Program-made: the position numbers and the translations under genes | From: Actinomycetota bacterium | GTDB lineage: Bacteria > Actinomycetota > Acidimicrobiia > Spongiisociales > ZC4RG35 | Direction: 5' to 3' | Assembly (NCBI GenBank): GCA_003242515.1 | Contig: QGUS01000071.1 | Span: 1-7,602, forward strand | Length of the DNA: 7,602 nt | Part shown: positions 1 through 6,858 of the stretch, piece after piece | Layout: each line of letters begins with the position of its first letter | Numbering within the stretch: position 1 is the first letter of the stretch | The notes under the pieces: model-generated | Told to the model about the DNA's origin: nothing | Database searches by the model: none | The model's input: only the letters and a program-made list of their open reading frames with translations

Positions 1-453
1 CCCCCCTGCCCCGGCCCCCGCTTCCGGATCCCCGGGCGCGTCATCCACGGCGACAAGCGGGGGAGGGATCTGGGCTTCCCGACGGCCAACGTCGAGCCCC
101 CCGCCCGCAAGGTGATCCCCGCCGACGGGGTGTACGCGGGCTGGGCCGTCGTCGACGGGGAGGGGCTGCCGGCGGCGATCAACGTCGGGGTCCGCCCCAC
201 CTTCGGCGAGGGCGCCCGGCTCATCGAGGCTTACCTCCTCGACTTCGAGGCCGACCTCTATGGCAGGGTCATCGGCGTCGAGTTCGGCTGGTGGCTGAGG
301 CCCGAGCTCCGGTTCGACGGCATCGGCGAACTGCTGGAGCAGATGCACGCCGACGTCGACCGGACGAGAGAATTGACGGGGAGTGAGGTCTTGCCACGGG
401 AAGGTGGTAGCATTCCCACTGATCCCCCTGTCGGAACAGAAACAACCGCGTGA
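1..453 (+). CDS. ribF: Bifunctional riboflavin kinase/FAD synthetase, C-terminal (riboflavin kinase) part; 5' end outside window
   Basis: The frame is open from base 1 to the TGA at 451-453, so only the last 150 codons are present and the N-terminal FMN adenylyltransferase domain lies upstream of the window. What remains is the riboflavin kinase domain, which phosphorylates riboflavin to FMN with ATP in the cytoplasm. It shows GRVIHGDKRGRDLGFPTAN, containing the PTAN nucleotide/Mg-binding motif (79-90), then PADGVYAGW, INVGVRPTF, and the conserved Glu of the RLIEAYLLDF segment (codon 226-228), expected to be the catalytic base. LYGRVIGVEF and LRPELRF complete the family signature. About 25 residues after the domain (ending GTETTA) look like an unconserved tail. 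The stop overlaps the rpsO start by one base (TGATG), so the two genes are probably cotranscribed and coupled. The order ribF-rpsO-pnp is typical of actinobacteria. Family identity is clear; the symbol assumes the missing half is the usual one. Confidence 0.93.
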   Translation, partial: PPCPGPRFRIPGRVIHGDKRGRDLGFPTANVEPPARKVIPADGVYAGWAVVDGEGLPAAINVGVRPTFGEGARLIEAYLLDFEADLYGRVIGVEFGWWLRPELRFDGIGELLEQMHADVDRTRELTGSEVLPREGGSIPTDPPVGTETTA

Positions 454-710
454 TGAAATCCACATCTGAGATCGTTGCCGAGTTCGGCACCCACGAGAGC
501 GACACCGGGTCCCCCGAGGTCCAGGTGGCTCTGCTCACGGAGAGGATCAACCACCTCACCGAGCACCTTCGAGTCCACAAGCACGACCACCACAGCCGGC
601 GCGGCCTGCTGCTGATGGTCGGCAAGCGCCGCCGTCTCCTCGACTACCTGCGCCGTCAGGACGTCGAGCGGTACCGGGCCCTGATCAGCAAGCTGGGCCT
701 CCGGCGGTAA
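453..710 (+). CDS. rpsO: 30S ribosomal protein S15
   Basis: The 85-residue product matches the S15 family over its whole length (E. coli S15 is 89 residues). It has the DTGSPEVQ turn, LLTERINHLTEHL, the HDHHSRRGLL rRNA-contact segment, VGKRRRLLDYLRR, and the invariant ending DVERYRALISKLGLRR. S15 is a primary binder of 16S rRNA in the 30S central domain. I chose ATG 453; a GTG one codon earlier (450) is possible but would add only one Met. No good Shine-Dalgarno lies at normal spacing (GGAA ends about 16 nt before the ATG). Initiation probably relies on coupling to ribF, whose TGA shares base 453. Downstream hairpins separate it from pnp, the usual partner. Confidence 0.97.
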   Translation: MKSTSEIVAEFGTHESDTGSPEVQVALLTERINHLTEHLRVHKHDHHSRRGLLLMVGKRRRLLDYLRRQDVERYRALISKLGLRR

Positions 711-719
711 GGAAGGATT

Positions 720-743
720 CAGGGAGTGCTCCGGCACTCCCTG
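720..743 (+). promoter_or_regulatory. Perfect 10-bp hairpin just after rpsO
   Basis: CAGGGAGTGC (720-729) pairs with GCACTCCCTG (734-743) across a TCCG loop, starting 9 nt after the rpsO stop. The following bases (ATTGACAAAC) lack a run of T, so it is a poor intrinsic terminator. It more likely stabilises the rpsO 3' end after processing, or partly attenuates read-through into pnp. The structure is read directly; the role is inferred. Confidence 0.7.
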
Positions 744-752
744 ATTGACAAA

Positions 753-772
753 CGGGGCCGGAGACGGCCCCG
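753..772 (+). promoter_or_regulatory. Perfect 8-bp GC-rich hairpin with GAGA loop
   Basis: CGGGGCCG (753-760) pairs with CGGCCCCG (765-772), closed by GAGA, a stable GNRA-type tetraloop. It lies 9 nt after the first rpsO-pnp hairpin and 10 nt before the large one. The next bases, GCAGAAAGG, have no T-run, so this is probably not a strong terminator. It could insulate or protect RNA ends from 3' exonucleases. Confidence 0.65.
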
Positions 773-782
773 GCAGAAAGGC

Positions 783-857
783 TCAGGAGCCAAGTCGGTT
801 GACAGTGGCCATGTCCTCGAGGGGGGCATGACCACTGCCAACAGGCCGGGCTCCTGA
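783..857 (+). promoter_or_regulatory. Long pnp-leader stem-loop, candidate RNase III site for PNPase autoregulation
   Basis: The outer arms TCAGGAGCC (783-791) and GGCTCCTGA (849-857) pair perfectly over 9 bp. Next come 796-798 with 846-848, then TTG/CAA (799-801 with 839-841), CAGTGG/CCACTG (803-808 with 832-837), CATG/CATG (810-813 with 827-830) and 814-818 with 822-826 (two G-U pairs). The inner stem is interrupted only by A-C mismatches at 802/838 and 809/831. The stem ends about 10 nt before the pnp Shine-Dalgarno. In E. coli and Streptomyces an RNase III-cleaved hairpin in the rpsO-pnp leader is established, and in E. coli it mediates PNPase autoregulation. Position and shape here fit the same role, which remains inference for this organism. 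Confidence 0.75.
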
Positions 858-867
858 CATACAACAG

Positions 868-875
868 AAAAGGAG
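868..875 (+). promoter_or_regulatory. Ribosome binding site of pnp (AAAAGGAG)
   Basis: GGAG (872-875) sits 5 nt before the GTG at 881. No in-frame alternative start near it is better placed, so it fixes the pnp start on GTG. Confidence 0.75.
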
Positions 876-880
876 CACTC

Positions 881-3289
881 GTGCCTGAAGAGATTTCGGT
901 TCGAGGCGAAGTCGGTGGCAAGCAGATAACCCTGTCCACCGGCAAGCTCGCCCTGCAGGCCGACGGCGCAGTCGTCGCCAAGCTCGGCGCCACCACCATG
1001 CTGGCCACCGCAACGGCCAACAAGCAGATGCGGGAAGGCATCGACTTCTTCCCGCTGACCGTCGACTTCGAAGAGCGGATGTACTCCGTGGGTCGCATCC
1101 CTGGTTCGTTCTTCCGCCGTGAGGGCCGCCCCTCGGAGCAGGCGATCCTCACCTGCCGTCTCATCGACCGGCCGCTGCGGCCGCTGTTCGCCGACGGCTA
1201 CCGCTACGAGACCCACGTCGTGGTCACCTCGCTGGCCGTCGACCAGGAGAACCCCTTCGACGTGGTCGCCCTCAACGGCGCCTCCGCGGCCCTGATGCTG
1301 AGCGGCATGCCGTTCGAGGGCCCGGTCGGCGGCATCCGGATGGGCCTCAAGAAGGGCGAGTGGATCCCGTTCCCCACGGAGACGGACCTCGACGAGTCCG
1401 TGTTCGAGCTCGTCGTCGCCGGGCGTCGCAACGCCTCCGGCGGCATCGACATCATCATGGTCGAGGCCGGCGCCACCGCCGAGGGCATCCGCCTCATCGA
1501 GGCCGGTGACCGTCCCTCCGACGAGGAGGCCGTCGCCGAGGGCATCGAGCAGGCCAAACCCTACATCGCCCAGCTCATCGACCTGCAGAACGAGCTGGTC
1601 GCCAAGGCCGGCAAGAAGGACTTCGAGTGGGTCCCCGCCGTGGACTACACCGAGGACGTCTACCAGCGGGTCGAGGCCGTCGCCGCCCCGAAGATCGCCA
1701 ACGTGATCACCATCGCGGCGAAGCAGGAGCGAAACGAGGCCGAGAAGGTCGCCCTCGAGGACACCGTCGCCGAGCTCGGCATCGCCGAGGACGACGTCGA
1801 GACCCTCGGCATGGTGAAGCGGGCCTTCAAGTCCGTCCTCAAGAAGATGGCCCGTCAGCGGGTCATCGAGCACGGCATCCGCTTCGACGGCCGCGGTCCC
1901 CGCGACCTCCGGCCCCTGTACGTGGAGGTCGGTCTCATCGAGCGGACCCACGGCTCCGGTCTCTTCCAGCGTGGCGAGACCCAGGTCCTCAACGTCACCA
2001 CCCTGGGCATGCTCAAGATGGAGCAGATGCTCGACACCCTCGACATCGAGGACTCGAAGCGGTACATGCACCACTACAACATGCCGCCGTTCGCCACGGG
2101 CGAGGCCGGCTTCATGAGGGGGCCCAAGCGCCGCGAGATCGGCCACGGCGCCCTCGCCGAGAAGGCGCTGCTCCCGGTCATCCCGCCGGAGGAGGAGTTC
2201 CCGTACGCACTGCGCCTCGTCTCCGAGGTGCTGTCGTCCAACGGCTCCACCTCGATGGCGTCGGTCTGCGCCTCCAGCCTCTCGCTGATGGACGCCGGCG
2301 TCCCGATCTCCCACCCGGTGGCGGGCATCGCCATGGGCCTGATCGCCCAGGACGGCAAGTTCGTGACCCTCACCGACATCCTTGGCGCCGAGGACGCCCT
2401 TGGCGACATGGACTTCAAGGTGGCGGGCACGGCGGACGTGATCACCGCCCTCCAGCTCGACACCAAGATCGACGGTCTGCCGTCGGAGGTCCTCAAGAAC
2501 GCCCTGGAGCAGGCCAAGGAGGCCAGGCTCAAGATCCTCGAGGCCATGAACGCCGTCATCTCCGCACCGCGTGAGGAGATGAACCAGTGGGCGCCGCGGA
2601 TCGAGTCCCTCGAGATCCCGAAGGACAAGATCGGCGAGGTCATCGGCCCGAAGGGCGCGGTGATCCGCGAGCTCGAGGAGACCACGGGCGCGGCGATCGA
2701 GATCGAGGAGGTCGATGGCAAGGGCATCGTCCGCATCGCCTCCAACGACGCCTCCGCCCTGGCCGCCGCCACGGAGAAGGTGCGTCAGATCGCCTTCCCG
2801 CCGGAGGTCGAGGTCGGCCAGGAGTACGAGGGCAAGGTGGTCTCGATCACCAAGTTCGGCGCCTTCGTCAACATCCTCCCGGGCCGCGACGGCCTGCTGC
2901 ACATCTCCCGTCTCGACGGTTCGAAGCGGGTGGAGCGGGTCGAGGACTACCTCGCCGAGGGCGACATCGTCCGGGTGCGGGTGCGTGAGATCGAGCGGGG
3001 CAAGGTGAGCCTGGAGCTCGTCGAGGCCCTGCCCGGCGCCACGCTGCCCGATCCCGATCAGGGCGCTCCTAAGCGTGAGGACCGTGGTGGTCGCGGCGGC
3101 GATCGTGGTGATCGTGGTGGCCGTGGCGGCGACCGCGGAGACCGCGGCGGCCGGGACCGTGGTGACCGTGGCGGCCGGGACCGTGGCGAGCGCCAGGGCT
3201 CCGGTGGCAACGGCGGCAATGGCGGCAACAAGCGCCGGCGCCCGGCCCGCAGCTTCGACGAGGCTTTCGGCTTCGGCAGCAACGACTGA
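881..3289 (+). CDS. pnp: Polynucleotide phosphorylase (PNPase) with an RGG-repeat C-terminal tail
   Basis: This 802-residue enzyme degrades RNA 3'-to-5' by phosphorolysis, and in actinobacteria it can also polymerise 3' tails. Domains in order: first RNase PH-like fold (about 5-230, with FFRREGRPSE and RLIDRPLRPLF), helical linker (about 240-330), second RNase PH core (about 340-565), KH (about 575-635, GPKG loop 589-592) and S1 (645-713, GKVVSITKFGAFV). Catalytic residues equivalent to E. coli D486, D492 and K494 are D505, D511 and K513 in EDALGDMDFK. The phosphate-binding segment SSNGSTSMASVC is intact. E. coli PNPase has 711 residues; most of the excess is a tail of RGG/RGD repeats (735-770), a GGN linker and a basic end KRRRPARSFDEAFGF. 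It starts at GTG behind AAAAGGAG, downstream of rpsO, and is probably feedback-controlled through the 783-857 leader stem. Identity is certain; tail function is inference. Confidence 0.98.
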   Translation: MPEEISVRGEVGGKQITLSTGKLALQADGAVVAKLGATTMLATATANKQMREGIDFFPLTVDFEERMYSVGRIPGSFFRREGRPSEQAILTCRLIDRPLRPLFADGYRYETHVVVTSLAVDQENPFDVVALNGASAALMLSGMPFEGPVGGIRMGLKKGEWIPFPTETDLDESVFELVVAGRRNASGGIDIIMVEAGATAEGIRLIEAGDRPSDEEAVAEGIEQAKPYIAQLIDLQNELVAKAGKKDFEWVPAVDYTEDVYQRVEAVAAPKIANVITIAAKQERNEAEKVALEDTVAELGIAEDDVETLGMVKRAFKSVLKKMARQRVIEHGIRFDGRGPRDLRPLYVEVGLIERTHGSGLFQRGETQVLNVTTLGMLKMEQMLDTLDIEDSKRYMHHYNMPPFATGEAGFMRGPKRREIGHGALAEKALLPVIPPEEEFPYALRLVSEVLSSNGSTSMASVCASSLSLMDAGVPISHPVAGIAMGLIAQDGKFVTLTDILGAEDALGDMDFKVAGTADVITALQLDTKIDGLPSEVLKNALEQAKEARLKILEAMNAVISAPREEMNQWAPRIESLEIPKDKIGEVIGPKGAVIRELEETTGAAIEIEEVDGKGIVRIASNDASALAAATEKVRQIAFPPEVEVGQEYEGKVVSITKFGAFVNILPGRDGLLHISRLDGSKRVERVEDYLAEGDIVRVRVREIERGKVSLELVEALPGATLPDPDQGAPKREDRGGRGGDRGDRGGRGGDRGDRGGRDRGDRGGRDRGERQGSGGNGGNGGNKRRRPARSFDEAFGFGSND
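3083..3190 (+). repeat. In-frame tandem repeat encoding RGGRGGDRGD-type units in the pnp tail
   Basis: Four units follow one another: RGGRGGDRGD (3083-3112), RGGRGGDRGD (3113-3142), RGGRDRGD (3143-3166) and RGGRDRGE (3167-3190). The last two share a 17-nt identical stretch, GGCGGCCGGGACCGTGG, at 3146 and 3170, a 24-bp period. Synonymous codons differ between the 30-bp units, so the array is not a very recent duplication but is likely to vary in copy number among relatives. Confidence 0.9.
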
Positions 3290-3328
3290 GAACCGGCGGT
3301 CGCAGGCCGCCAGTCGGTACCGAGAGTG

Positions 3329-3358
3329 GCCCCGCCCACCGGGCGGGGCTTGCTCTTT
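3329..3358 (+). terminator. Rho-independent terminator after pnp
   Basis: GCCCCGCCC (3329-3337) pairs perfectly with GGGCGGGGC (3341-3349) around an ACC loop and is followed by TTGCTCTTT, a moderately T-rich tail. It lies 40 nt after the pnp stop and separates the ribF-rpsO-pnp block from the glycosylase gene. Confidence 0.82.
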
Positions 3359-3432
3359 GGGGGTTCTCACCGGAAGCGATGCGCCCGGTCGCTTGTCCCG
3401 GGCCCCGGCACCATGTACCAAGTACCCCGCAA

Positions 3433-4323
3433 ATGCCCGAGCTCCCCGACATCACCGTCTACATCGAAGCCCTGGAGAAGAGGGTGCTGGGGCAGGTCGT
3501 GCAGGGCGTCCGCATCGCCTCGCCGTCCGTCCTCCGCACCTACGACCCGCCCTACGACGCCCCGGTCGGCAGGGAGGTCACCGGCTTCCGGAGGCTGGGG
3601 AAGCGGATCGTCTTCTGCTTCCCCGACGAGCTGTTCATGGTGATCCACCTGATGATCGCCGGGCGGCTCCGGTGGGAGCGTCCCGGGGCCCCCGTCCCCA
3701 AGAAGGTCGGCCTCGCGGCCGTCGACTTCGACGCCGGCACGCTCATCCTCACCGAGCAGGGCACGAAGAAGCGGGCCGGCATCTGGATGGTGCGGGGGGA
3801 GGAGCAGCTCCATTTGCTCGACCCCGGCGGCGTCGAGCCGCTGGAAGCAGCACCGGAGGAGTTCGCCCGGGCCCTGCGGTCGGAGAACCGCACCCTGAAG
3901 CGGGCCCTCACCGACCCGCACATCTTCAGCGGGATCGGCAACGCCTACTCGGACGAGATCCTCTGGGAGGCCGGCATGTCCCCCGTGAAGCGGACCTCGC
4001 AGCTGACGGACGAGGAGGTCGCCCGCCTCCACGAGGCCGTGGTCCGGTCGCTGAACGGCTGGATCGAGCGCCTCCGCGAGGAGGTCGGGGACGGGTGGCC
4101 GACGAAGGTGACCGCCTTCCGCGAGGACATGGCCGTCCACGGGAAGTTCAAGCAGCCGTGCCCCCGCTGCGGCGCACCGGTGCAGCGGATCGTCTACTCG
4201 GAGAACGAGGCCAACTATTGCCCGGGGTGCCAGACCGGGGGCCGGATCCTGGCCGACCGGTCGCTCTCCCGGATCCTCAAGGACGACTGGCCGAAGACGC
4301 TGGAGGAGCTGGAGGAGCGGTAG
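3433..4323 (+). CDS. Fpg/Nei-family DNA glycosylase (formamidopyrimidine/oxidised-base repair)
   Basis: A 296-residue base-excision repair enzyme expected to remove oxidised bases and nick the abasic site. The start at ATG 3433 is dictated by chemistry: the mature N-terminus must be Pro, giving PELPD with nucleophilic P2 and E3. An in-frame ATG at 3379 would bury it. Family residues seen are K57 (LGKRIVF), H72, N170 in GIGNAYSDEIL (helix-two-turn-helix), and a C-terminal zinc finger C243-x2-C246-x16-C263-x2-C266. After the finger the protein continues about 30 residues (ADRSLSRILKDDWPKTLEEL), beyond where classic Fpg ends. The N-terminus PELPDITVY also departs from the PELPEVE of MutM, so it may be an actinobacterial subfamily rather than canonical MutM; exact lesion preference is open. 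No Shine-Dalgarno precedes the ATG. Its 3' end overlaps the convergent glycosyltransferase by 47 bp. Confidence 0.93.
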   Translation: MPELPDITVYIEALEKRVLGQVVQGVRIASPSVLRTYDPPYDAPVGREVTGFRRLGKRIVFCFPDELFMVIHLMIAGRLRWERPGAPVPKKVGLAAVDFDAGTLILTEQGTKKRAGIWMVRGEEQLHLLDPGGVEPLEAAPEEFARALRSENRTLKRALTDPHIFSGIGNAYSDEILWEAGMSPVKRTSQLTDEEVARLHEAVVRSLNGWIERLREEVGDGWPTKVTAFREDMAVHGKFKQPCPRCGAPVQRIVYSENEANYCPGCQTGGRILADRSLSRILKDDWPKTLEELEER

Positions 4324-5725
4324 CCGTCTTCGTGGCGAAGCCCTGCCGCTCCATGTTGCCCCACGTCTTCGTGGCCTCGCCGCCGAGCATCGCCCGGATC
4401 CGCCACCAGACGGTGAGCTGCCGGAACCCGAGGTTCTCGATCGCCGCCATCACCAGGAGGCGGGCGGTGTCCCGCTTCGAGTCGAAGTAGCCGTGGGCCT
4501 CGTCGAGGAGAAGCGAGACCAGCGAGTTGAGCAGCCCCATGCCGAAGGCGAGGACGAGCAGCCAGAGGAACGGCTCCCAGGCGAGCCAACCGATCGCCCA
4601 GGCGACGGGGATGACGATCCACCCGATGAACTCAACGATCGGGGCCAGGAACTCGAACGCGACGATCGCCGGCCAGGTGACCATCCCGAGCACTCCGTAG
4701 CGGGGGCGGAACGCGAGCGGGAGGAACTCCCGGACCACCTGGATCAGGCCGCGGTGCCAGCGGATCCGCTGGCGGCGGAGCACCCTCCGGGTCTCCGGCA
4801 CCTCCGTCCAAGCCACCGCGGTCGGCTCGTACATGATCCGGTTGGGGATGCCCTGGGCGCGGCAGTGCCGGTGGAACTTCATCGTCATGTCCATGTCCTC
4901 GCCGAAGTGCCCGGGTGTGAACCCGCCTACGGCCACGGCGATGGAGCGGCGCCAGACGCCGAAGGCGCCGGAGATGAGAGGCAGGCCGTTGATCGCCGAC
5001 CACGCCGGACGGACCCCCAGGAAGGTGCGGACGTACTCGAGCACCTGCATGCGGGGGATGAGCCGGCGGGGCACCGTCGCCTCGATCAGGTGCCCCAGCG
5101 CCACCTCGCTCTCGTTGATCGGCCGGATGTTCCCGCCGACGGCCACGGTGCGCTCCCGGTCCTCCACCACGCGGGCCATGGCCCGCATCAGGGCGTCGCC
5201 CTCGAAGATGACGTCGGCGTCGGTGCAGAGGACATAGGGGTACCGGGCGGCGTTGAGGCCCGCGTTGAGGGCGTCGGCCCGGCCGCCGTTCTCCTTGTCG
5301 ATGACGGTGATGTCGACCGCTCCGCGGCCGCGGTACAGCCCCCGGACCGGTTTGGTCTCGATGTCGGGCCGGTAGGGGAGGGCGACCTTCTCCAGGCGGA
5401 AGGCGTCGATGAGCGCCTGCAGGGTGCCGTCCTTCGACCCGTCGTTGACCACCACGATCTCGAACCGCGGGTACTTGAGGAGCGACATCGACCGGACGGC
5501 GTCGACGATCCCGACCTCCTCGTTGAAGGCGGGAATGACGATGGTGACCGGCGGAGTGGTGCGGGACGACAGCATCTCGGTGACCCGCCCGAACCGGTTG
5601 AGGTGGTGGTCCCGGCGCAGGGCCCAGGCCGAGATCATGTTGAGCGTCAGGATGTACGCCTGCATCAGGATGAAGTAGGCGAAGACGCCGTAGCCCACCC
5701 ACTGCAGGGCCGTGCGCAGCGTCAT
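4277..5725 (-). CDS. Membrane-bound family 2 glycosyltransferase (processive polysaccharide synthase type)
   Basis: A 482-residue integral membrane glycosyltransferase of the cellulose/poly-N-acetylglucosamine/hyaluronan synthase-like GT2 group. One N-terminal membrane helix (about 9-31) precedes the GT-A domain: VTIVIPAFNEE (60-70), VVNDGSKDGT (92-101), NGGRADALN (146-154), TDADV with the DxD metal site D169/D171, acceptor-site FGEDMD (274-279) and QRIRW (319-323), the Q/RxxRW signature of processive synthases. About three helices follow (344-366, 367-383, 386-407), then a cytoplasmic tail. No PilZ (c-di-GMP) domain is present. The ATG overlaps the HEAT gene stop (ATGA, 5722-5725) and has GGAGG (complement of 5733-5737) 7 nt upstream, so it is coupled. 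The last 47 bp overlap the glycosylase gene on the other strand; the Ala/Pro/Ser-rich end looks like read-through into that gene. The sugar substrate cannot be read from sequence. Confidence 0.92.
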   Translation of the reverse strand: MTLRTALQWVGYGVFAYFILMQAYILTLNMISAWALRRDHHLNRFGRVTEMLSSRTTPPVTIVIPAFNEEVGIVDAVRSMSLLKYPRFEIVVVNDGSKDGTLQALIDAFRLEKVALPYRPDIETKPVRGLYRGRGAVDITVIDKENGGRADALNAGLNAARYPYVLCTDADVIFEGDALMRAMARVVEDRERTVAVGGNIRPINESEVALGHLIEATVPRRLIPRMQVLEYVRTFLGVRPAWSAINGLPLISGAFGVWRRSIAVAVGGFTPGHFGEDMDMTMKFHRHCRAQGIPNRIMYEPTAVAWTEVPETRRVLRRQRIRWHRGLIQVVREFLPLAFRPRYGVLGMVTWPAIVAFEFLAPIVEFIGWIVIPVAWAIGWLAWEPFLWLLVLAFGMGLLNSLVSLLLDEAHGYFDSKRDTARLLVMAAIENLGFRQLTVWWRIRAMLGGEATKTWGNMERQGFATKTATAPPAPPASSASRP

Positions 5726-6849
5726 GCGTGGGCCTCCACGTGCGAGATCAGGGCGAGGTCCCGTGGCGCGGCGATACCGCCCTCCATGCGCATCCGGGCC
5801 GCGGTGAGCTCGCCGATGTCGACGAGGGCCTCCATGGCGGCGTCGGAGGCGAACCGGTCGTCGCCGGCCACCGCCTCGTACAGGCGGTCCAGGCCGCCGG
5901 GGACGGCGCCGAGGGCCGCGGCGGCGTTGCGGCGGACCCACCAGCTCTCGTCGGTGAGGGCGGTGGCGAGCACCTCGAGCGCCCCTACGTCTCCGACCTG
6001 GCCGAGGGCGGTGACCACCTTGGCCCGGATCCTCCAATCGGGATTGGTCGCCGCGGTTCGCATCACCGGGGCAGCCATGGGATGGCCGAGGGAGCCGAGG
6101 GCGTCGAGGGCGGCGATGGTCACCTCGGTGTCGGTGGCGGTCTCCAGCACGTCCATCAGCGGCTTCACCGCCTGGGCGTCGCCGATGGCGGCCAGCGTCC
6201 GGATGGCGGCGACCGGGCCCGCCGTCTCGTGGCGGTGGTTGACCATCACGTACGCCACGAGCGGCCAGGTGGCGTCGGCGCCGAAGCCGATCAGCGTGTC
6301 GGCGAACCGGGCCCGCACCCACGGGGAGACCCGGCCGAAACGCGAGACGATCTCGTCGATGGCGGGGGTCCAGCCGATCCGGCCCAGGCCCCGGGCCGCC
6401 TGGACCCTGATCTCCGGCTCCCGATCGTCGAGGTGGGCGAGGAGGACGTCGACGGTCTCGTCTCCGCCGATCTCCGCCAGGGCCATGGCCGCACGGAGCC
6501 GCTTCACCTTCCAGGGGGAGGAGAGGTCCTTGATCAGCCTCCGCACGACGCCGTGGCGGGAGATGAGACGCTCCAGGTTGGCGAGCTCGGAGCCGGCGAG
6601 GACGTTGCGGAAGTCGATGATGGCGTCGATGAACGCCGGGTCCCGGGCGGCGTCGGCCGGGATCGGGTCGGTGCAGTACTCGAAGGCGACGTGACGGCTG
6701 ATGAGCCGCATGTACTCGCGCTTGCGGCGCTCGGTGGCCAGACGCCTCCGGCGGTTCACCGCCTTGAGGACGATGAGCGTCCCGACGCCGACGGCGTCGA
6801 GGACGAGTACCACCAGGGTGGCGTACTGGACGAGCTCGAGGAGGGACAT
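5722..6849 (-). CDS. Membrane-anchored HEAT-repeat protein, partner of the glycosyltransferase
   Basis: This 375-residue protein begins with one hydrophobic helix (about 8-30, LVQYATLVVLVLDAVGVGTL), followed by a very basic stretch (RRRRLATERRKRE, 33-45) that predicts a cytoplasmic body. From about 105 to 346 it is built of HEAT/PBS-lyase-like repeats, each with an AL..LG or AxxALG core: AAMALAEIGG (120-129), AARGLGRIG (151-159), AIRTLAAIGD (215-224), ALDALGSLG (247-255), VVTALGQVGD (278-287), AAAALGAVP (309-317) and AMEALVDIG (338-346). Such solenoids bind proteins; no catalytic motif is visible. The tail LALISHVEAHA ends in TGA overlapping the glycosyltransferase ATG, arguing for equimolar synthesis and a complex with it. 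The start is ATG 6849 with AGGGA (complement of 6854-6858) 4 nt upstream, inside a palindrome. A scaffold or activator role is inference. Confidence 0.88.
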   Translation of the reverse strand: MSLLELVQYATLVVLVLDAVGVGTLIVLKAVNRRRRLATERRKREYMRLISRHVAFEYCTDPIPADAARDPAFIDAIIDFRNVLAGSELANLERLISRHGVVRRLIKDLSSPWKVKRLRAAMALAEIGGDETVDVLLAHLDDREPEIRVQAARGLGRIGWTPAIDEIVSRFGRVSPWVRARFADTLIGFGADATWPLVAYVMVNHRHETAGPVAAIRTLAAIGDAQAVKPLMDVLETATDTEVTIAALDALGSLGHPMAAPVMRTAATNPDWRIRAKVVTALGQVGDVGALEVLATALTDESWWVRRNAAAALGAVPGGLDRLYEAVAGDDRFASDAAMEALVDIGELTAARMRMEGGIAAPRDLALISHVEAHA

Positions 6850-6858
6850 GATGTCCCT
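6842..6858 (-). promoter_or_regulatory. Perfect palindrome covering the HEAT gene Shine-Dalgarno and start codon
   Basis: Read on the minus strand, AGGGACATCATGTCCCT is a perfect inverted repeat, with 8-base arms around one central base. In RNA it can fold with AGGGAC pairing to GUCCCU around an AUCAU loop. That places the AGGGA ribosome binding site in a 6-bp stem and the first two bases of the AUG in the loop. This should lower initiation unless opened by a ribosome or another factor. Confidence 0.6.

Noticed and set aside
405..413. Possible rpsO promoter (TGGTAGCAT)
   Set aside because: Only four of six core -10 bases match, and the TTGACG at 373 is 29 nt away, so it is not listed as a feature.
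745..804. Two perfect TTGACA -35 hexamers (745-750 and 799-804) suggesting pnp promoters
   Set aside because: No -10-like sequence sits 16-19 nt downstream of either; both spacings fall in GC-rich hairpin stems. A pnp promoter here remains possible but is not supported.
3315..3322. CGGTACCG palindrome and GTACC repeats (3415-3426) before the glycosylase gene
   Set aside because: They are short, self-complementary words expected by chance in this composition, with no second sign of a binding site or attachment site.
719..3421. A 900-codon open frame on the minus strand opposite pnp
   Set aside because: It is antisense to a full-length, motif-perfect PNPase; its His/Asp/Leu/Gly-rich composition is the mirror of GC-rich third positions, and no domain is recognisable.
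3379..3432. Earlier ATG for the glycosylase, adding 18 residues
   Set aside because: The catalytic Pro must be the residue after the initiator Met; only ATG 3433 gives MPELPD.
4493..6694. A 733-codon open frame on the plus strand opposite the HEAT and glycosyltransferase genes
   Set aside because: It is antisense to two genes with clear family motifs and coupled starts; the translation is low-complexity Pro/Arg/Asp/Gly sequence typical of shadow frames.
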